DNA from: Rhizophlyctis rosea
Taxonomy: Eukaryota; Chytridiomycota; Chytridiomycetes; Rhizophlyctidales; Rhizophlyctidaceae
Reading direction: 5' to 3'
NCBI GenBank assembly: GCA_027596075.1
Contig: JADGJC010000188.1
Coordinates: 1-64,000, forward strand
Length of the DNA stretch: 64,000 bases
Each line of letters begins with the position of its first letter. Position 1 is the stretch's first letter. A model generated the notes under the pieces. It worked only from the letters and a program-made list of their open reading frames with translations. It searched no databases and was not told the origin of the DNA. Of this stretch, positions 10,095-22,754 are shown one piece after another. The position numbers were made by a program, and so were the translations under genes.

Positions 10095-12425
10095 ATGATG
10101 AAGTTGATGACAACAATCTTCCTGCTCGCCTTGACGGCCTGCAATGTCTTGGCCAAACCCTCCTCGGTTCAATTTTGGGGGTTGGGAACATGTAAGAGCC
10201 TTTTCAAGCGGGCCCTTTCCATCATTCATCCCTCACCCTTTCTCATCCAATCATTACATTCTACACATCAACACAGCGGGATACCAAAGCGAAGGCGCGG
10301 TGAAAACCGATGGTCGCGGACAATCTGTTTGGGACAGTACGTAAACGTGCCATCATGCTTCACCAATAGTAATTCGCCGCAATCAAAGGATCAAAGTCAT
10401 CAACTCACCACCTCCCCTCTCCAAAGCATTCATCCACAATGACCCCTCCCGCATCGCCAACAACGCCAACGCCGACATCGCAGCCGACGAATACCACCGC
10501 TACACCGCTGATCTCAACTACCTGAAGCAACTCAACTGCACCATGTACAGATTCTCCATCGCTTGGCCGAGGATATTCCCCTCCGGCAGGGGAACCGTTA
10601 ACCAAGCTGGTGTGGACTACTACAACAAGTTCATCAACGCTATCATTCAGAATGGAGCCACACCCCTTGCGACGTTGTATCATTGGGATCATCCGCAGGC
10701 CCTGGAGGATCAGTATGGGGGGTGGTTGGATCGGAGGATGGTTGATGTGAGTTAAAACGATTTTCTAGCGCTTTTTTGACAATTCGTTTGTTTACTTTCA
10801 GCCACGCCAACCTAAATCCCCACCATACAGGACTTCGAAGCCTACGCAGCAAAAGCCTTCTCCCTCTTTGGCGACCGCGTAAAATACTGGTTGACAATCA
10901 ACGAACCTTCATCCTACTGTCCCAAATCGTACGGTGACAACTACCTAGCTCCCGGCGTGAAGAAGGGAATCAAAGCCACCTATACCTGCGGCCATAACGT
11001 TATCCTCGCACATGCTGCAGCGGCGAGGAAGTTGAGATCGCTGTACCCGGGGAGCAAGATTAGTTTGCCGTTGGTTGGGGACTGGGGTGAGCCGGCGAGT
11101 AGTTCTTCTGCAGGTAGGAGGGGTTATGTGTTTGATGACGTCTCTGCATATGGTATCGTGGCTAAGCTTGGAACTGTAGATCAAGCTGCAAGCATTTCCT
11201 CGCTTGTGGGCGGCCACGGATGGTTCGCGGACCCATTGACAAGAGGCGACTACCCTGCTGCCATGAAAAACGACAAGACCATTGGACCCAACCTCCCTGT
11301 TTTCAACACCACCGAAAAAGCTGCTGTCAAGGGAACGATTGACTTTTTCGGGTAAGATCTGGGGCTTTACTGCATTTGCAAAATGAGTCTCCTCATATAA
11401 ATTTCCAACCTCAAGTGTAAACTACTACGGCGCAACCTGGGCCTACGCCTCCTCATCCTCCCCACTCGGCTTCACCTCCTCTTATAAAAACCCCTATACC
11501 GGCGCATACATTGGCACCCAAGCTGGCTCATCCTGGCTCTACGTCTATCCTTCCGGTCTACGCAAGATGCTGAAATGGATCCACACAACATACCCATCTC
11601 TTGATGTGTGGGTGACGGAAAACGGTGTCAGTGTGCCCGGTGAGGGAACGATGACGACCGCTCAGGCGATCAAAGATACCTTCAGAGTGAATTATTTTAA
11701 GGATCATTTGAAGGAGGTTGAAAATGCTGTTGGGGATGGCGTGCCCGTTAAGGCGTATCTGGCTTGGACGCTTTTGGATAACTTTGAGTGGTACGTGGTC
11801 TCAACAGATTATTTGAATGACAGGGTAGATGGATCGCTGCTTTAACATTGACCTGATGCGACTTCCACACCATTAGGCGAGATGGCTACAGCATCCGATT
11901 CGGTATCGTTCGCGTAGACTATTCCTCTTCCAGCTTGACACGCACCTTGAAAGATTCTGGGAGATACCTCGCCCAATACTTTGGTGGTGTCGCCCCTGCT
12001 GGTGGCTCTTCATCTGGTGGCACCAAAGGCGATTGGGATTTCTGCACGTGAGTGCTTTCTTGTTTAGGCTCTATCCAATCATTCACATAACCTATGCACC
12101 TCCGCATGTCAAATCCTATCCAGCACAAATGCCGAATGCACCAACGCATGCTGCAGCAAGGAATACAGCAACGACGGCAAATACAAATGTACCCCTGGTG
12201 GACGCACTTGTACCGGTACCGGATCTTCTGGGTCTGGCACCACGGGTGACTGGGGCTTTTGTACGTAAGTACTATCTGATCACGTGCTCCTGCATCCTGC
12301 TATTGACGATTGACACATTCCTTCTCATCAGCAAAAGCTCTGAATGTGCAAACAAATGCTGCAGCAAGGAGTATAGCGATGACGGGAAACTGAAGTGCAC
12401 GCCGGGCGGAAAAACATGCGTTTAG
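10095..12425 (+). CDS. Secreted GH1 beta-glucosidase with two C-terminal Cys-rich modules
   Basis: Eight exons in phase: 10095-10191, 10277-10336, 10427-10746, 10831-11351, 11416-11790, 11877-12047, 12124-12264, 12332-12425, giving 592 residues. A signal peptide (MMKLMTTIFLLALTACNVLA) leads into a complete GH1 barrel: SGYQSEGAVKTDGRGQSVWD, FSIAWPRIFP, acid/base Glu184 in TINEP, nucleophile Glu401 in VTENG, and LLDNFEW. It should hydrolyse terminal beta-glucosyl residues of cello-oligosaccharides outside the cell. After a Gly/Ser linker come two modules of about 45 residues with the pattern C-T-x3-EC-x3-CCSKEYS-x-DGK-x-KCTPGG-x-x-C. These may be substrate-binding or wall/complex-anchoring modules; I cannot name the family. 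Each is split from its neighbour at the same phase-2 position. Confidence 0.93.
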
Positions 12426-12607
12426 ACGATCTTCTTTAGTATTTCGACTCTGCTAGCTCTTGGTGATGTTCCCTTGACGTGAATTTTGATGTTGGTAGAG
12501 GACAGTAGACGAATGACATAGAGAACAGTCAATTTGACGTAGGATTTCATTGGTCAATGAAATGCGTATTTGTGGGGTAACTGAGCCGTGACATTGGCAA
12601 ATTGAAT

Positions 12608-15600
12608 CTACATGTCCTGTTGTCTACACATATCGGCGTAAATCCCATTGAGTGCAACCAGTTGCTGATGATTCCCATATTCAACAATCTGACCCTCGGT
12701 AACCACGGCAATGAAGTCCACGTTCTTGATTGTTGATAACCTGGTAAGCAAGGACCCTGCGTGTAAGCAGCAAGAATCAATGAATAACGGGGACCATGGC
12801 AACCTTACCGGTGAGCAATGGTGACTGTCGTCCTTCCCATCGCCGCTTTGTCAATGGCCTTCTGTACTTCAACCTCACTAGCAGAGTCCAAAGCACTGGT
12901 CGCCTCATCCAGTAGCAACAGCTTTGGTTTTCGGATCAAAGCACGGGCAATAGCTATGCGTTGCTTTTGTCCTCCGGACAAGTGACCTCCCTTTGCACCA
13001 ACTTTAGTGTCATAGCCTTGAGGCAATTTAGCAACAAAGTCGTGGACGTCGGCTTGCTTGGCGGCCTCAATAATATTGTCCAGAGTAACAGGGTTCTCGG
13101 ATCCCCACGCGATGTTGTCAGCTATGGTCATGTCGAAGAGAATGGGTTCCTGGCACCGACAAATTTAAAAGTTTTAAAAAACCTTTGCATGCTGCTGTCT
13201 CAGTTGGCCCATGTCATACCTGTCCGACTAACGCCTGATGTGGACGCAACCCGTTCAACAAATGGTAGTCGCGAATCGGAACGTTGTTGATCGACGCTTC
13301 ACCCCCACTGGCATCGTACCATCGTTGCAACAGACCAATTACGGTGGACTTCCCGCAGCCAGACGGACCGACCTGTGATAGTCGTTGAAATAACTCCAAT
13401 CTCCAGGATGCATCATTACTCAGTGTCATGTTCGTACCAATGCAAGAGAAGTATTCTCGACCCCCTCCAACGAAAATTGCCCTCGGAAAGTAGGCTCAGT
13501 TGCGGTAGGATATTGAAAGATCAAATCTTTGAACCTGAAGCCAGCATGGAATTCCGGTGCGATATGACCGTCTTTCTCTGGATCGATAGCTGTTTGACGG
13601 TCTAGGAGCAGGAAGGCCTGGAGCAAGACGAAGCTTCAATGAGGCTTTCCATACTTTATCTGCACAACGCTCCCTACCGTTCTTGCTGCAAACTTCCCTT
13701 TCGAGAAGCTATGTGTTGCAGCGGCCGAATTTGCCATTGATATCATGGTTGTCATCATGCACAAGGAGGTTGAAATGACCTGCAAAGGATGGTGCAGTGA
13801 ATACATTAAGATACCTGGCATTCATCACTTTGTCACAAACCATAAGGCGACTTACCCCTTTGGTATCTACTTTCCCATGTTGCGTCAGCATGCTACCAGC
13901 GAAGAATCCCACTGCCAATGTCAACATCGCGGCAGTTCCCTGAAGCGCATCTGCAAACGTATCCACAAACGCATTCCTCTTCGTCAACGCATACGGCTTT
14001 GCCAAGAAGGCGTCGTACCGCTCCACCGCAAAGCCCTCTCGCTGCAACGCCTTCAAAGTCTTTACATCCCGGATAGACTCGTTTGCAACAGACGTGGACT
14101 GCTCGAGCGCTTCTTTACTTGCTTCCGCAAATTTCGAATTGGACGTGGCTTGCCAGTAGGTTGCAAACAGTATCAATGGCGCTGGAATCAGGAGGACGCC
14201 CACCATGGTAGTAGAAAACGCGGCTGAGATCATGATCCCTCCCAAGGCCGTCATGCCCAGTTCGGCTATTGAGCCCCATACGTCGGTGATGATATGTGAT
14301 ACTCCAGCAACAGCACCCAATTTGTAGCAGAGCACACCGACCGCGTTCGATTTAGTGTCGAAGAAGCCCATTTCTTGTGAGAGCAGGTTACGAAACACTA
14401 GTGATCGGAGACGCATGGTGCATCGAGCGTCCACTTTGCCGAATGATGCAACTTTGCCCCATCTGGTGAACAACGCCAAGAAGGCCATAACCACTATGTG
14501 CTCATACTGCATCAGTGACATTTGCGAGCGGGGGTGAAGCTCAAAATTACAACTCTTACAAAAAACTCACCCATCACCAAGATGTAAAAATTCGCATTTT
14601 CCTTTGTCGCTATTTTGCTTAAAGTCAATCCAGTGACGACAGCAAACCCTGGCATCACCTAGACCAGACAATACGTCAGAAAAAAGTTCCACAGCGAAGG
14701 AATATGTATATTCTGCACATACAAGTCCACCAATCAACGCGGCGATTGTTCCGTTGACGATGTGACATGTGTCTGGCCTCATCAACCCCAGAACCCTTCT
14801 CACAATTTTGCCACCCGCATTCGTCGTTTCCTGCTTATGCCGCAACTTCTCTTCCTTCAGCCTCAATCTCGTCTGCTTGGCAATAACATCCGGTGAATCC
14901 ATCCGGATAATGGGTCCCATCAACATCTTCCGAACTTCCTCGTTTGCCTCGTACCCACTTCCTTCTTGCATCTCCGCCCCTTTTCCTTGCACCGGAGAAT
15001 CCTCGCCTTGCTTCCCTTCCGTTGCCGCGACCGATAGCTTCTGCTTGTCAACAAGCTGCGTATATACCCCATTCCTTGCATACAACTCGTCATGATTTCC
15101 TTGCTCAATCACTTCCCCTCTTTGCATGACATAGATCACATCAGCATTCCTGACGGTCGACAACCGATGGGCAATCACAATAGTCGTTCGTCCCTTGGAA
15201 GCTGCGTCTAAAGCCTTCTGCACTAATCTTTCCGACTTTGTATCCAAAGCTGAAGTCGCTTCATCTAACAAGAGTATCTTAGGATCCTTGATCAATGCAC
15301 GTGCGATAGCGATGCGTTGCTTCTGACCACCGGATAACATGCCCGGCGTGACGGGTGTGTCGTATCCGAGAGGGAACTTGGTCACAAAGTCGTGGCAGGC
15401 GGCCATTTTGCAGACGGAGATGAACTGAGCGGGAGGAATGTCAGTGTTTGGTGGGAGACCTAGTAGGATGTTCTGCTTAATTGTAAGAGCAAAAAGGACG
15501 GGTTCCTGTCTGTAAATGCCAAGACTTAGAACAGTTTACCATATAGCATTGTTACAGCTGTCCTTACCCGACCACACCAATGGCCCTTCTCAGGTCTCCA

Positions 15601-17332
15601 AAATCAATCTTCCTAATCTCCGTCCCATCAACATACACACTCCCCGCAGCAGGTTCATAAAACCTCTGCAACAATGCAATCGTCGTCGATTTGCCGGACC
15701 CCGACCCTCCAACAAAAGCTACAGTCTGCCCAGCTTTGATCTCGGCTGACATACTGTTCAGCACTTGGATGTTTGATCGGGCAGGGTAACTGAAGAACAC
15801 TCTGTCAAATCTGATGTTGCCTTCAATTTTGGTTGCTTGGGCCATTTCCGGGCCACTATCGGTGCTGTCGCCGCGGCCTGTCGTCGTCCCGGGGTTCGAA
15901 ACGGTATGATATATGTTGCGAGCAGATGCCTGAGCTGCTGCGATTGTTGACAGAAGCTCCGGGAAATCCATCAACGATAAGGCGGCGATCATCATTGCCA
16001 GTACTGCGACCTACAAACGGCACTCGATATCAATGCTTGAGGATGGTGAATGCATAAGACCCCAGCAACACTTACCGCAGCCCAACTTCCCTGGATCGTC
16101 CCATCCCTCACCCATTTGATTCCCAACCAAAATGCAAACGCAAAAATCAAGAAAATAACACACATGAATAGTCCCATGGCAAAACCCGACCAAATCCCCT
16201 TGCGACTATCCGTGTGGCACACTTCTTCCAACTTCTCTTTGTATAGTCCGGCGAACCGCTTTTGGAATGTAAATGCATACACAGTGCGGATGCCCGCTAA
16301 CGCTTGCTCAGCTACAGTCGTAGCTTGTGCAAATTGGTCTCCGCTGCGTTGGGTGGTGATGGCTTCAATTCGCACGATGAAGTAGCCTGCGCCTATCAGA
16401 AGGGGCATCAGGGCGAGGCTATGCGCAGTATTTAAGCAGTGAGCTCCCCGAATGACTAATGCGTACGAATGCGTTGCTGGTTGTGGTACCTACTTACACC
16501 ACCAGGGTGAGCTTCCAAGTATGATAGAATGCGATTCCCAAACTGGTGACGAGGGCCATGATTGCGGATAGCAAAGCTCCAGTGTTTTCACCGAGGCCGT
16601 TCTTCACTCGCGCGATGTCGCTTGTCAGGCGAGTGATGGGTGATTCGTCTTGGTTCTGGGAAATATGAGGTTATCGATTGGGGTATAAAGTGGCGCCCAA
16701 GAGTGGAATAGGTCCATACCGTATCAAACCATGTCATGTCTTGATTCAAGGTTCGCTCCAAATACAACAGGCTGATTCTCTATCATGATGCTCAGTTAGA
16801 ATCTCCTCGCGGCAGCAGGTGAAGGGAGGACGATGACACACCTTAGCCTGTCGTTCAGCCGTCAACACCCATAAAGATCTGCTGATGTACGTGACCACGA
16901 ACGTTATGGCCGCCAGGGAAGCAAAAGCTTTCGCACAATAACCCAACACTGTACTCGCTGACTCCTTCGACTTGAACACTTGGCCGAACAACGCCACCGA
17001 TACGGGATTGACAAGACCTTTACACAAACTGGCAAAGACTGCCAGGCTGCAGCAAGATGATGTCATTCGTAAACGCGTCAATATGATTTTGAAGTCCAAT
17101 ATTGTAATGGCGCCACATACATCAACATGCATACATCATTTCTGTCAGCGTATCGCCATAATCCAAAAAGCGAGACCGCAGCGGGAGCACGCCGTTTGTG
17201 CTCTAAAAGTGGAGGAGCTTCTTCGTCACCAATGGGGTCAACATCATTGACTTCGTTCACCGTTTCAGGAGCTGGGTAGATTTTAGACGTAGGCATATCC
17301 AGTGTGTAGTCGATGATTGCTGGATCTTCCAT
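12608..17332 (-). CDS. Full-length ABCB (MDR/P-glycoprotein-type) transporter
   Basis: Exons, 5' to 3': 17332-17121, 17046-16842, 16779-16720, 16655-16498, 16418-16076, 16010-15568, 15509 to ~14690, ~14640-14578, 14506-13856, 13779-13678, 13617-13438, 13372-13220, 13149-12809, 12740-12608. The order is TMD-NBD-TMD-NBD. NBD1 has [17 protein letters not shown] and [15 protein letters not shown]2 has [17 protein letters not shown] and [12 protein letters not shown]. Both have the H-loop IAHRLST. It should export hydrophobic compounds or peptides across the plasma or a vacuolar membrane. NBD1 lacks a few residues before the signature ([15 protein letters not shown]). The splice at ~14690/14640 in the seventh/eighth transmembrane region could not be placed with canonical signals, and the donor at 14578 (GTGATG) is weak. 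If those do not splice, the gene is damaged there. The 3' end is convergent with GH1, 182 bp apart. Confidence 0.88.
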
Positions 17333-19203
17333 GGTTAGGAGTTGAACGACGGTGAAGGTAAGGAACGTCAAGCTCCAGAGTCTGGGTCTAACTAAGGCTT
17401 TTATCTACCCGGCATTGCACGCGTGCATTCTTCATATGGTCCTTGTTTGTTTTCGGATCCGGAGGGAAATAAGGGTTCGTGATCGGAGGATGCAGTCCAG
17501 ATGTAACGGACTTTCGCACGTGTCGGAGCCGCCCAACACAAAATATGTTTTCCACATTGCACGCAAGGACTCTGATCAAACCTTCGTATTGATTAGGGCG
17601 TCCCTTTGTGCGTGTGAATGCCCAATCTCCATTCTCCGAGAGGAATGATTCTAACCTTCCATACGGAGCTGTGCCATCAATAGGATTTGAGGACCCGTGG
17701 CTCAGCCAGGACAGTGCCACCAAGAGGCTGTTCAAGAAGAAAGAATCGCGATCAATTTAGCGGCATTAAACACCGATGAACCACAATCAACCTTGAGGAT
17801 ACAGTAATGATGGGTCTGAGAATACCAACTGATCGTCATCTGATTGATTAATCCTCTTGTTGAATGCAGATCGCCAAAAAGAGAAAGAAGGCTGTGGAAC
17901 TTGTGGAGCACGGAGCAATGCCTTTTCCAAAAGGTGGACTGAAATGCATGCACATTAAACCACTCACGCCTGTGGGATCTTTTATATCGAATGTCCAAGT
18001 GCGTTCATCAAGTTTTCAATTCGGGTATGTTGCTTCAGTGGACTTTGCCACACAATGAACAAAACATGAGTAATATGTGCCCATTTGCCAAATATACTTC
18101 CATAGCATTAAAACATTGCAAGAGGTTGTTCATCGTGGGATGAGATTGAGGAAGAGCAGCAAGCAGCACGGCAATCCCTTGATCGTGTGCGGAATGGGCA
18201 AGGGTTACATTCAATGCACGTCTGAGAGGACAAAAAGGATTAGACCTCAAATCCCATGGAACAAAGGCTGCAAGGTGGCCTTGGCCTACAACAATTTCCC
18301 TTCACAACCTTTTGGTCGATGAGACACCACCATCGCAGAACAGAGCTCAAAACCTTGCAGTCAAAACGAGGGCAATTGAGGGTAGAGGCTCACCAAGGCG
18401 GCATGAAACTCTGGGAGTCAGTGGCGGCAGTTCGAACCCTCCCTCCTCGGCGCGCTTGAAACATGTGCGTCAATGTCCTTTCCTCCTTTAATTTCCATTC
18501 AATCGTAAAGACCATGACCAGTATTGCGTATCCGTCTGTCCTAGTTGCCAGCTGCACACCTCCGGTTCGGCTTTCCCCAAGTCTGTCAACATTCACTCGA
18601 CATCGGCAAGTGTTGATCAATATCACAAGGAATGCAGTCCATTCCTTTGAGTTCAAGTCGGTTCAGATTGATGGCCCTTGACTCGAGTAGGAGTATGGCC
18701 GTGATGCTCCATCCATCACTTTTTTCAGCAAGTTCTGGTGTAAGGCACGAACACCCAAAACCCAAGCACTTGAAACGATACACCGACAAAAACATACGCG
18801 AGTGTCCCGGCTTGTCTCATAAGCTGTTCCATTGCTTCCTGTGCAAATCGTTGGCGCTCGATGGAGAAGATATCCATTTTTCCCTGTTTCTTGATCGAAA
18901 TCAAACTGTGCAAGCTCTCACACACGCCAACATCGAACACTCAGCCCCAATTACGGGCATGCCCATTGGTGTTGCACAATCTCGCGCGGCAGCACAAAAA
19001 CAAAATTGAAGCATATTGGATCGTTATGGTGGCAGTGATGAGTCACCGATGAATGCCACTGCACAGCAGGAGGTATTTCGGTGCGATGACACCCGCAAGA
19101 AGACATGCTATTTACGTATTAATCCTAATCCAAAAACTACATACAACCTATATAAAACATATGTACAGAGAACGCCCTACGTTTATCCCAACAACCCAAC
19201 TCA
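17333..19203. other. Gene-poor tract; no gene assigned
   Basis: Only short open frames in conflicting phases. The minus strand at 18940-18725 has a short helical/hydrophobic stretch starting MDIFSIERQRFAQEAMEQL and a GTATGT donor-like site at 18801, but I could not build a spliced gene from it. Confidence 0.4.
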
Positions 19204-21475
19204 TTAACCACGCAGCCACCAAGAAACACTACCACCCAAGCTCCTCCCCCTCCCCACGCCGTCCCCCCACAACCCACGGCCGCGCCGCCCGCGGCGCCGC
19301 GGGGCCCGCGGCCGCGGGGCGGGCGGGCGGCGCCCGGCGGGGCCGCGCCCGGAGCGGGGGGAGAAGGAGNNNNNNNNNNCCCCTGCCCCTCCTCCTCCCA
19401 CACCACCCCTCCCACCCCTCCCCACCCCCTCCATAGCCCTCTCCACATACCCCGCCCCAAACCAATAAGCAACCCCAGCAGCGACGATCCAGAAGAGAGT
19501 CCAAAGTGATATGGTTGCATATTCGGCGTGGTGAGCGATGATTGCGCTGCCGGCAACGGCACCCGCATACAAACACCTATAAAGCCCAAACGCCGCCGCC
19601 GTCTCTCCACCAGGACTATAACTCTGACTCAACGCAAAATTAATCACATTCGTCGCTATACAATCCAACATCCCTCCCAACCCCCCAGCAATGACAAGCG
19701 GAACGACACTCTCCACCCCCGCGGCGCGACAAACCGCCAAAAGAAAATGTTCAAAACACCCTACGAGGACGGTACCGATGATTAAGGGACGGTATCCGTA
19801 CCGGTCGAAAATGCGGCCGTTGATGAGGGCGAAGAGACAATTTATGGAGCCGTAGGAGAGGAAGACCATGCTTACGCGGGTGGAGCGTTCTGTTCCTTCT
19901 CCCGGTAAAAGTGACGGAATAGTGCCGTACGCAAACGACCCCGCCGAACCCTGATGCAAAATATACGGTACCAATACTAGCGTTTCCCACCGAGCTGCCA
20001 CAGAAACCATGCCTTTTAATTCCTCCCACAGTGACGGTGCCGCGACTTCCGGTTGCAAAGAAGGCGAAAGGGGCGGATCTAGACCGTCGTCGGAGTAGTC
20101 GTCTTCGTCGGTTGCGGGGGGTGGTGGGACGTCGTTGGATGTCATTGGGTCGGCGAAGGCGAGGATGAGGGATCCGGCGGCTGCGATGAGGGTCATTAGG
20201 CGGATGACGAGGGATGTGCCGCCGTTGCGGAGGAGGATGATTAGGGCGATGATGTTGCCGAGGACGCCGTTGACGTTTGCTATGGAGAAGAAGAGGCCGG
20301 TGAAGTAGCCTGGTGGTTCGCGGGATGGGTGCAAGGTTATGCGATAGGTATCGGGATTGTGTTGCGCAAGCCACTCAAAACGATTGATGGTGTAAGCGCA
20401 TACCTGTGAGATGTCCTCCAGCCTTCTTACTAACTCGACTCATCCAAACACCTTGGTTGATCCAAAGGCAGCCCATCCCAAATCCCACCATCATTGAGCA
20501 AATGATCAATAAAGGGGCCTGTAAAGTGCCATTAGTAACGCGTCCTTCCAATGTAAATAAACAAACCCAGTCAACCCACCAATCCAGACCCTAGTGCAGC
20601 GATGAACGTTACGATAGTAACAGATCCACCCACCATCCCCCACTTTGCTCCAACTTTCCTTCCCACACGCGGAGCGGCGAGCGATCCAAAGGCGAACGAC
20701 GCGTAGTTGGCGGACATGGCGTATAATCCGATGTCAGGAAAGAGTGTTGTCAAGAAAGCTTGTCCGACGTTGCTGTTGTGTCATGTGGAAATGTGGTGTG
20801 AGTTGAAGTAGACACATCATCCAAGTGAAGAGCATATACACCCGACCCTCCACCTCCAACCAGGTTCCGCATCACACACAGCCAACCAACTCCCCCTTTC
20901 CTGCCAGCATACTGTGCGCTTCGCGCATTTGTGCCAGCTTTGCTGGCGATCCGTTCGCTGAAGCTCACTCACTGAGATTCGAATTTACGAAAAAGGATGT
21001 GCGCTGCGCGCACTTGTGCCAGCTTCGCTGGCAATCGGTTCGCTGTCGCTCACACACCACAAAAACAAAATCAAACTTACAAAGCAGTGAAGATCAAAGC
21101 GAATCCACAACCGAGCCAACAAGTCTTTACGGACAACCTCCATACGGCCTTTCTGGCCATATCCAAACGTTCCTGTTCTGCTTCGTCTATTGGCACGCCT
21201 CCACCCATATCACCACTACCGAGACCACCAACATAAAGCCCCTCCTCTATCCGGTCGTCATCCTCGTCGTCGTTTGGCAGTAGTTCAAGTACTGGTCCCT
21301 TTCGCGTGGGATACCTAACCAATGACAAACCGAGCTCTGCAAGTGTTGGCGGGTTGAGGAGTGCGGCTGAATAGGGAGGAGGAGTAGTTTGTTGTTGTGA
21401 GGTTGTTGTTGTTGGTACTTCTTCTTGGGCTGTGCCTGCGAACGGCCCAAGGGCCACTACGCTTGTTGGGTGCAT
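19204..21475 (-). CDS. UNC93-like MFS membrane protein (C-terminus lost at assembly gap)
   Basis: Exons 21475-21081, 20772-20580, 20518-20404 and 20309 to at least ~19430, all in phase. The N-terminal ~110 residues are a cytosolic, Pro/Thr- and acid-rich segment. The membrane part matches the UNC93/DUF895 branch of the MFS: FALIFTAF-NVGQAFLTTLFP, YASFAFGSLAAPRVGRKVGAKW, GCLWINQGVWMS, GYFTGLFFSIANVNGVLGN, then an acidic loop and a second half with RIFDRYGYRPLIIG. In animals and yeasts relatives are linked to ion channel regulation or are orphan transporters, so the function here is unknown. The frame runs into a GC-extreme stretch and ten N at 19370-19379, so residues after GAGYVERAMEGV are not reliable and the stated end is only where that frame stops. 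The first intron (20773-21080, 308 nt) carries two copies of the hairpin element. Confidence 0.82.
19261..19379. other. GC-extreme block next to a 10-N assembly gap
   Basis: Bases 19275-19369 are almost only G and C, unlike anything else in the window, and end at ten N (19370-19379). The block breaks the C-terminal coding sequence of the UNC93-like gene. It is most likely an assembly artefact or collapsed low-complexity sequence. Confidence 0.8.
20913..21053 (-). repeat. Two copies of a 56-nt hairpin-rich intron element
   Basis: Copies at 20998-21053 and 20913-20968 are identical at 49 of 56 positions by eye. In the sense of the host (minus-strand) transcript each unit begins GTGAGC and contains CAGCGAA-type and GCGC-GAA-GCGC-type mini-hairpins, including CCAGCGAAGCTGG. 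Both lie inside the first intron of the UNC93-like gene. The same unit occurs in the alpha-arrestin intron at 58142-58197. Confidence 0.85.
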
Positions 21476-22019
21476 TTTTTGTGTGAGCGGACAGTACGCC
21501 TGGGCTGGGTGGAGTGGTGGGTAGTGAGGTTGAAATAGTGTGACCTGCTTTGACTAGTGCGAGCCTTTGGCTGTGACCAGTCTCAGCAAGTGTATTGTAT
21601 TAATACAGTTTAGGTATGACCAGGGTATTGTTAGTTGTGATCATCTATCGGATCGAGTCGGGGGTGTGAGAAGATTGGGATGGAGCAGCGAAACGTGAGT
21701 GCTGTATTTGAGACGGCAAGTCTCTGTGGGGCCTGGCACCAGGCCTTGGCACCAGCCACAAGGGGCCAAGCCGATGACGGCATTCACCAAATTCACACCA
21801 AATTCACCAGTTTCACTGGCAGAAGGTTTTGCTTTTTGTTCCATCAATATGCAAATGTCAAACTGGAGCACCGTTCAATAAAATCGTCCTATGCTTTACC
21901 GAACTCCCTACTTACGTAGAAGTCACATTTACGAGCGCGGTCCACTTTCTCACGACTATTGCCTACTTTGCCCGCCGTAACGAGCTTTGACCACTGCCTG
22001 CCAAGATTGCAAATTTAGT
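21476..22019. other. Upstream region of the UNC93-like gene
   Basis: No gene recognised. Contains a short repeat of the type GCACCAGGCCTTGGCACCAG (21737-21756) and AT-richer promoter-like sequence. Confidence 0.4.
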
Positions 22020-22728
22020 ATGCTTCTCCTACCCCTCGAAATCGTGACGGAATGCCTCCTGTACATCTCCCCAACAACCCGCTTTTCATCTAGGCGTCAT
22101 CCTTGCCGTAGCATATAAGTAAATATCCCGACCTCCGAGATGCCGTCATTCCACTCCTATTCAACACCTCAATGGACGCGGCCTCCCGTAAAGGCCAAAT
22201 CGAGCTCCTTATCTGGTGGCTAACGTGGCACCGAAAAAACCCGACACACCGCACCCTTGACCACCTCTATATAGACAACTCCATGGACAATGTCAGCGAA
22301 GAAGGACACGTTCGTGCCCTACAGTGGTGGAAAGACTCCGGACTACCCCTGAAATACTCAACCAAAGCCGTCAACAAGGCCTCCCGCTACGGGCATACCG
22401 CGCCGTCCTCCAATGGTGGAAGGACTCTGGTCTGGAAATGAAGTACACCATCATTGCAATGGACCGCGCAGCTTCACCCGCAGTCCTTTCCTGGTGGTTG
22501 GAAAGTGGTTTGCCTCTGCATTACACTAAATGGGCCATGAGACGGGCCTCTGCCGAGGGTCGTATTGATTTGCTGGACTAGTGGAAGAATAGTGGGCTGG
22601 AATTGAAGCTGCATCCTGCTGCCATTGGCCTAGCCCATTGGAACAACAGACTCGAGGTCAGCAAGTGGTGGAGAAGGAGCGGGCTGGTGGATGTGGACCA
22701 ATTGGTGGTGGAGACTCCAGATACATGA
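22020..22728 (+). pseudogene. Ankyrin-like repeat pseudogene, relative of the 27.5-kb gene
   Basis: It begins MLLLPLEIVTECLLYI, matching the LPLELIDACILFL opening of the intact gene at 27519, then loses frame between about 22085 and 22110. From 22130 the repeats are recognisable (QIELLIWWLTWHRK, HVRALQWWKDSGLPLKYS). A +1 shift at about 22400 moves the repeats to another frame (AVLQWWKDSGLEMKY). There a TAG at 22579-22581 replaces the second Trp of LLDWWK, after which repeat-like sequence (WKNSGLELK, VSKWWRRSGL) runs on to a TGA at about 22728. At least three lesions make it non-functional. Read through, it would hold about five or six repeats. Confidence 0.75.
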
Positions 22729-22754
22729 AAGTGCTCAATCGGGCACAACGGCAC

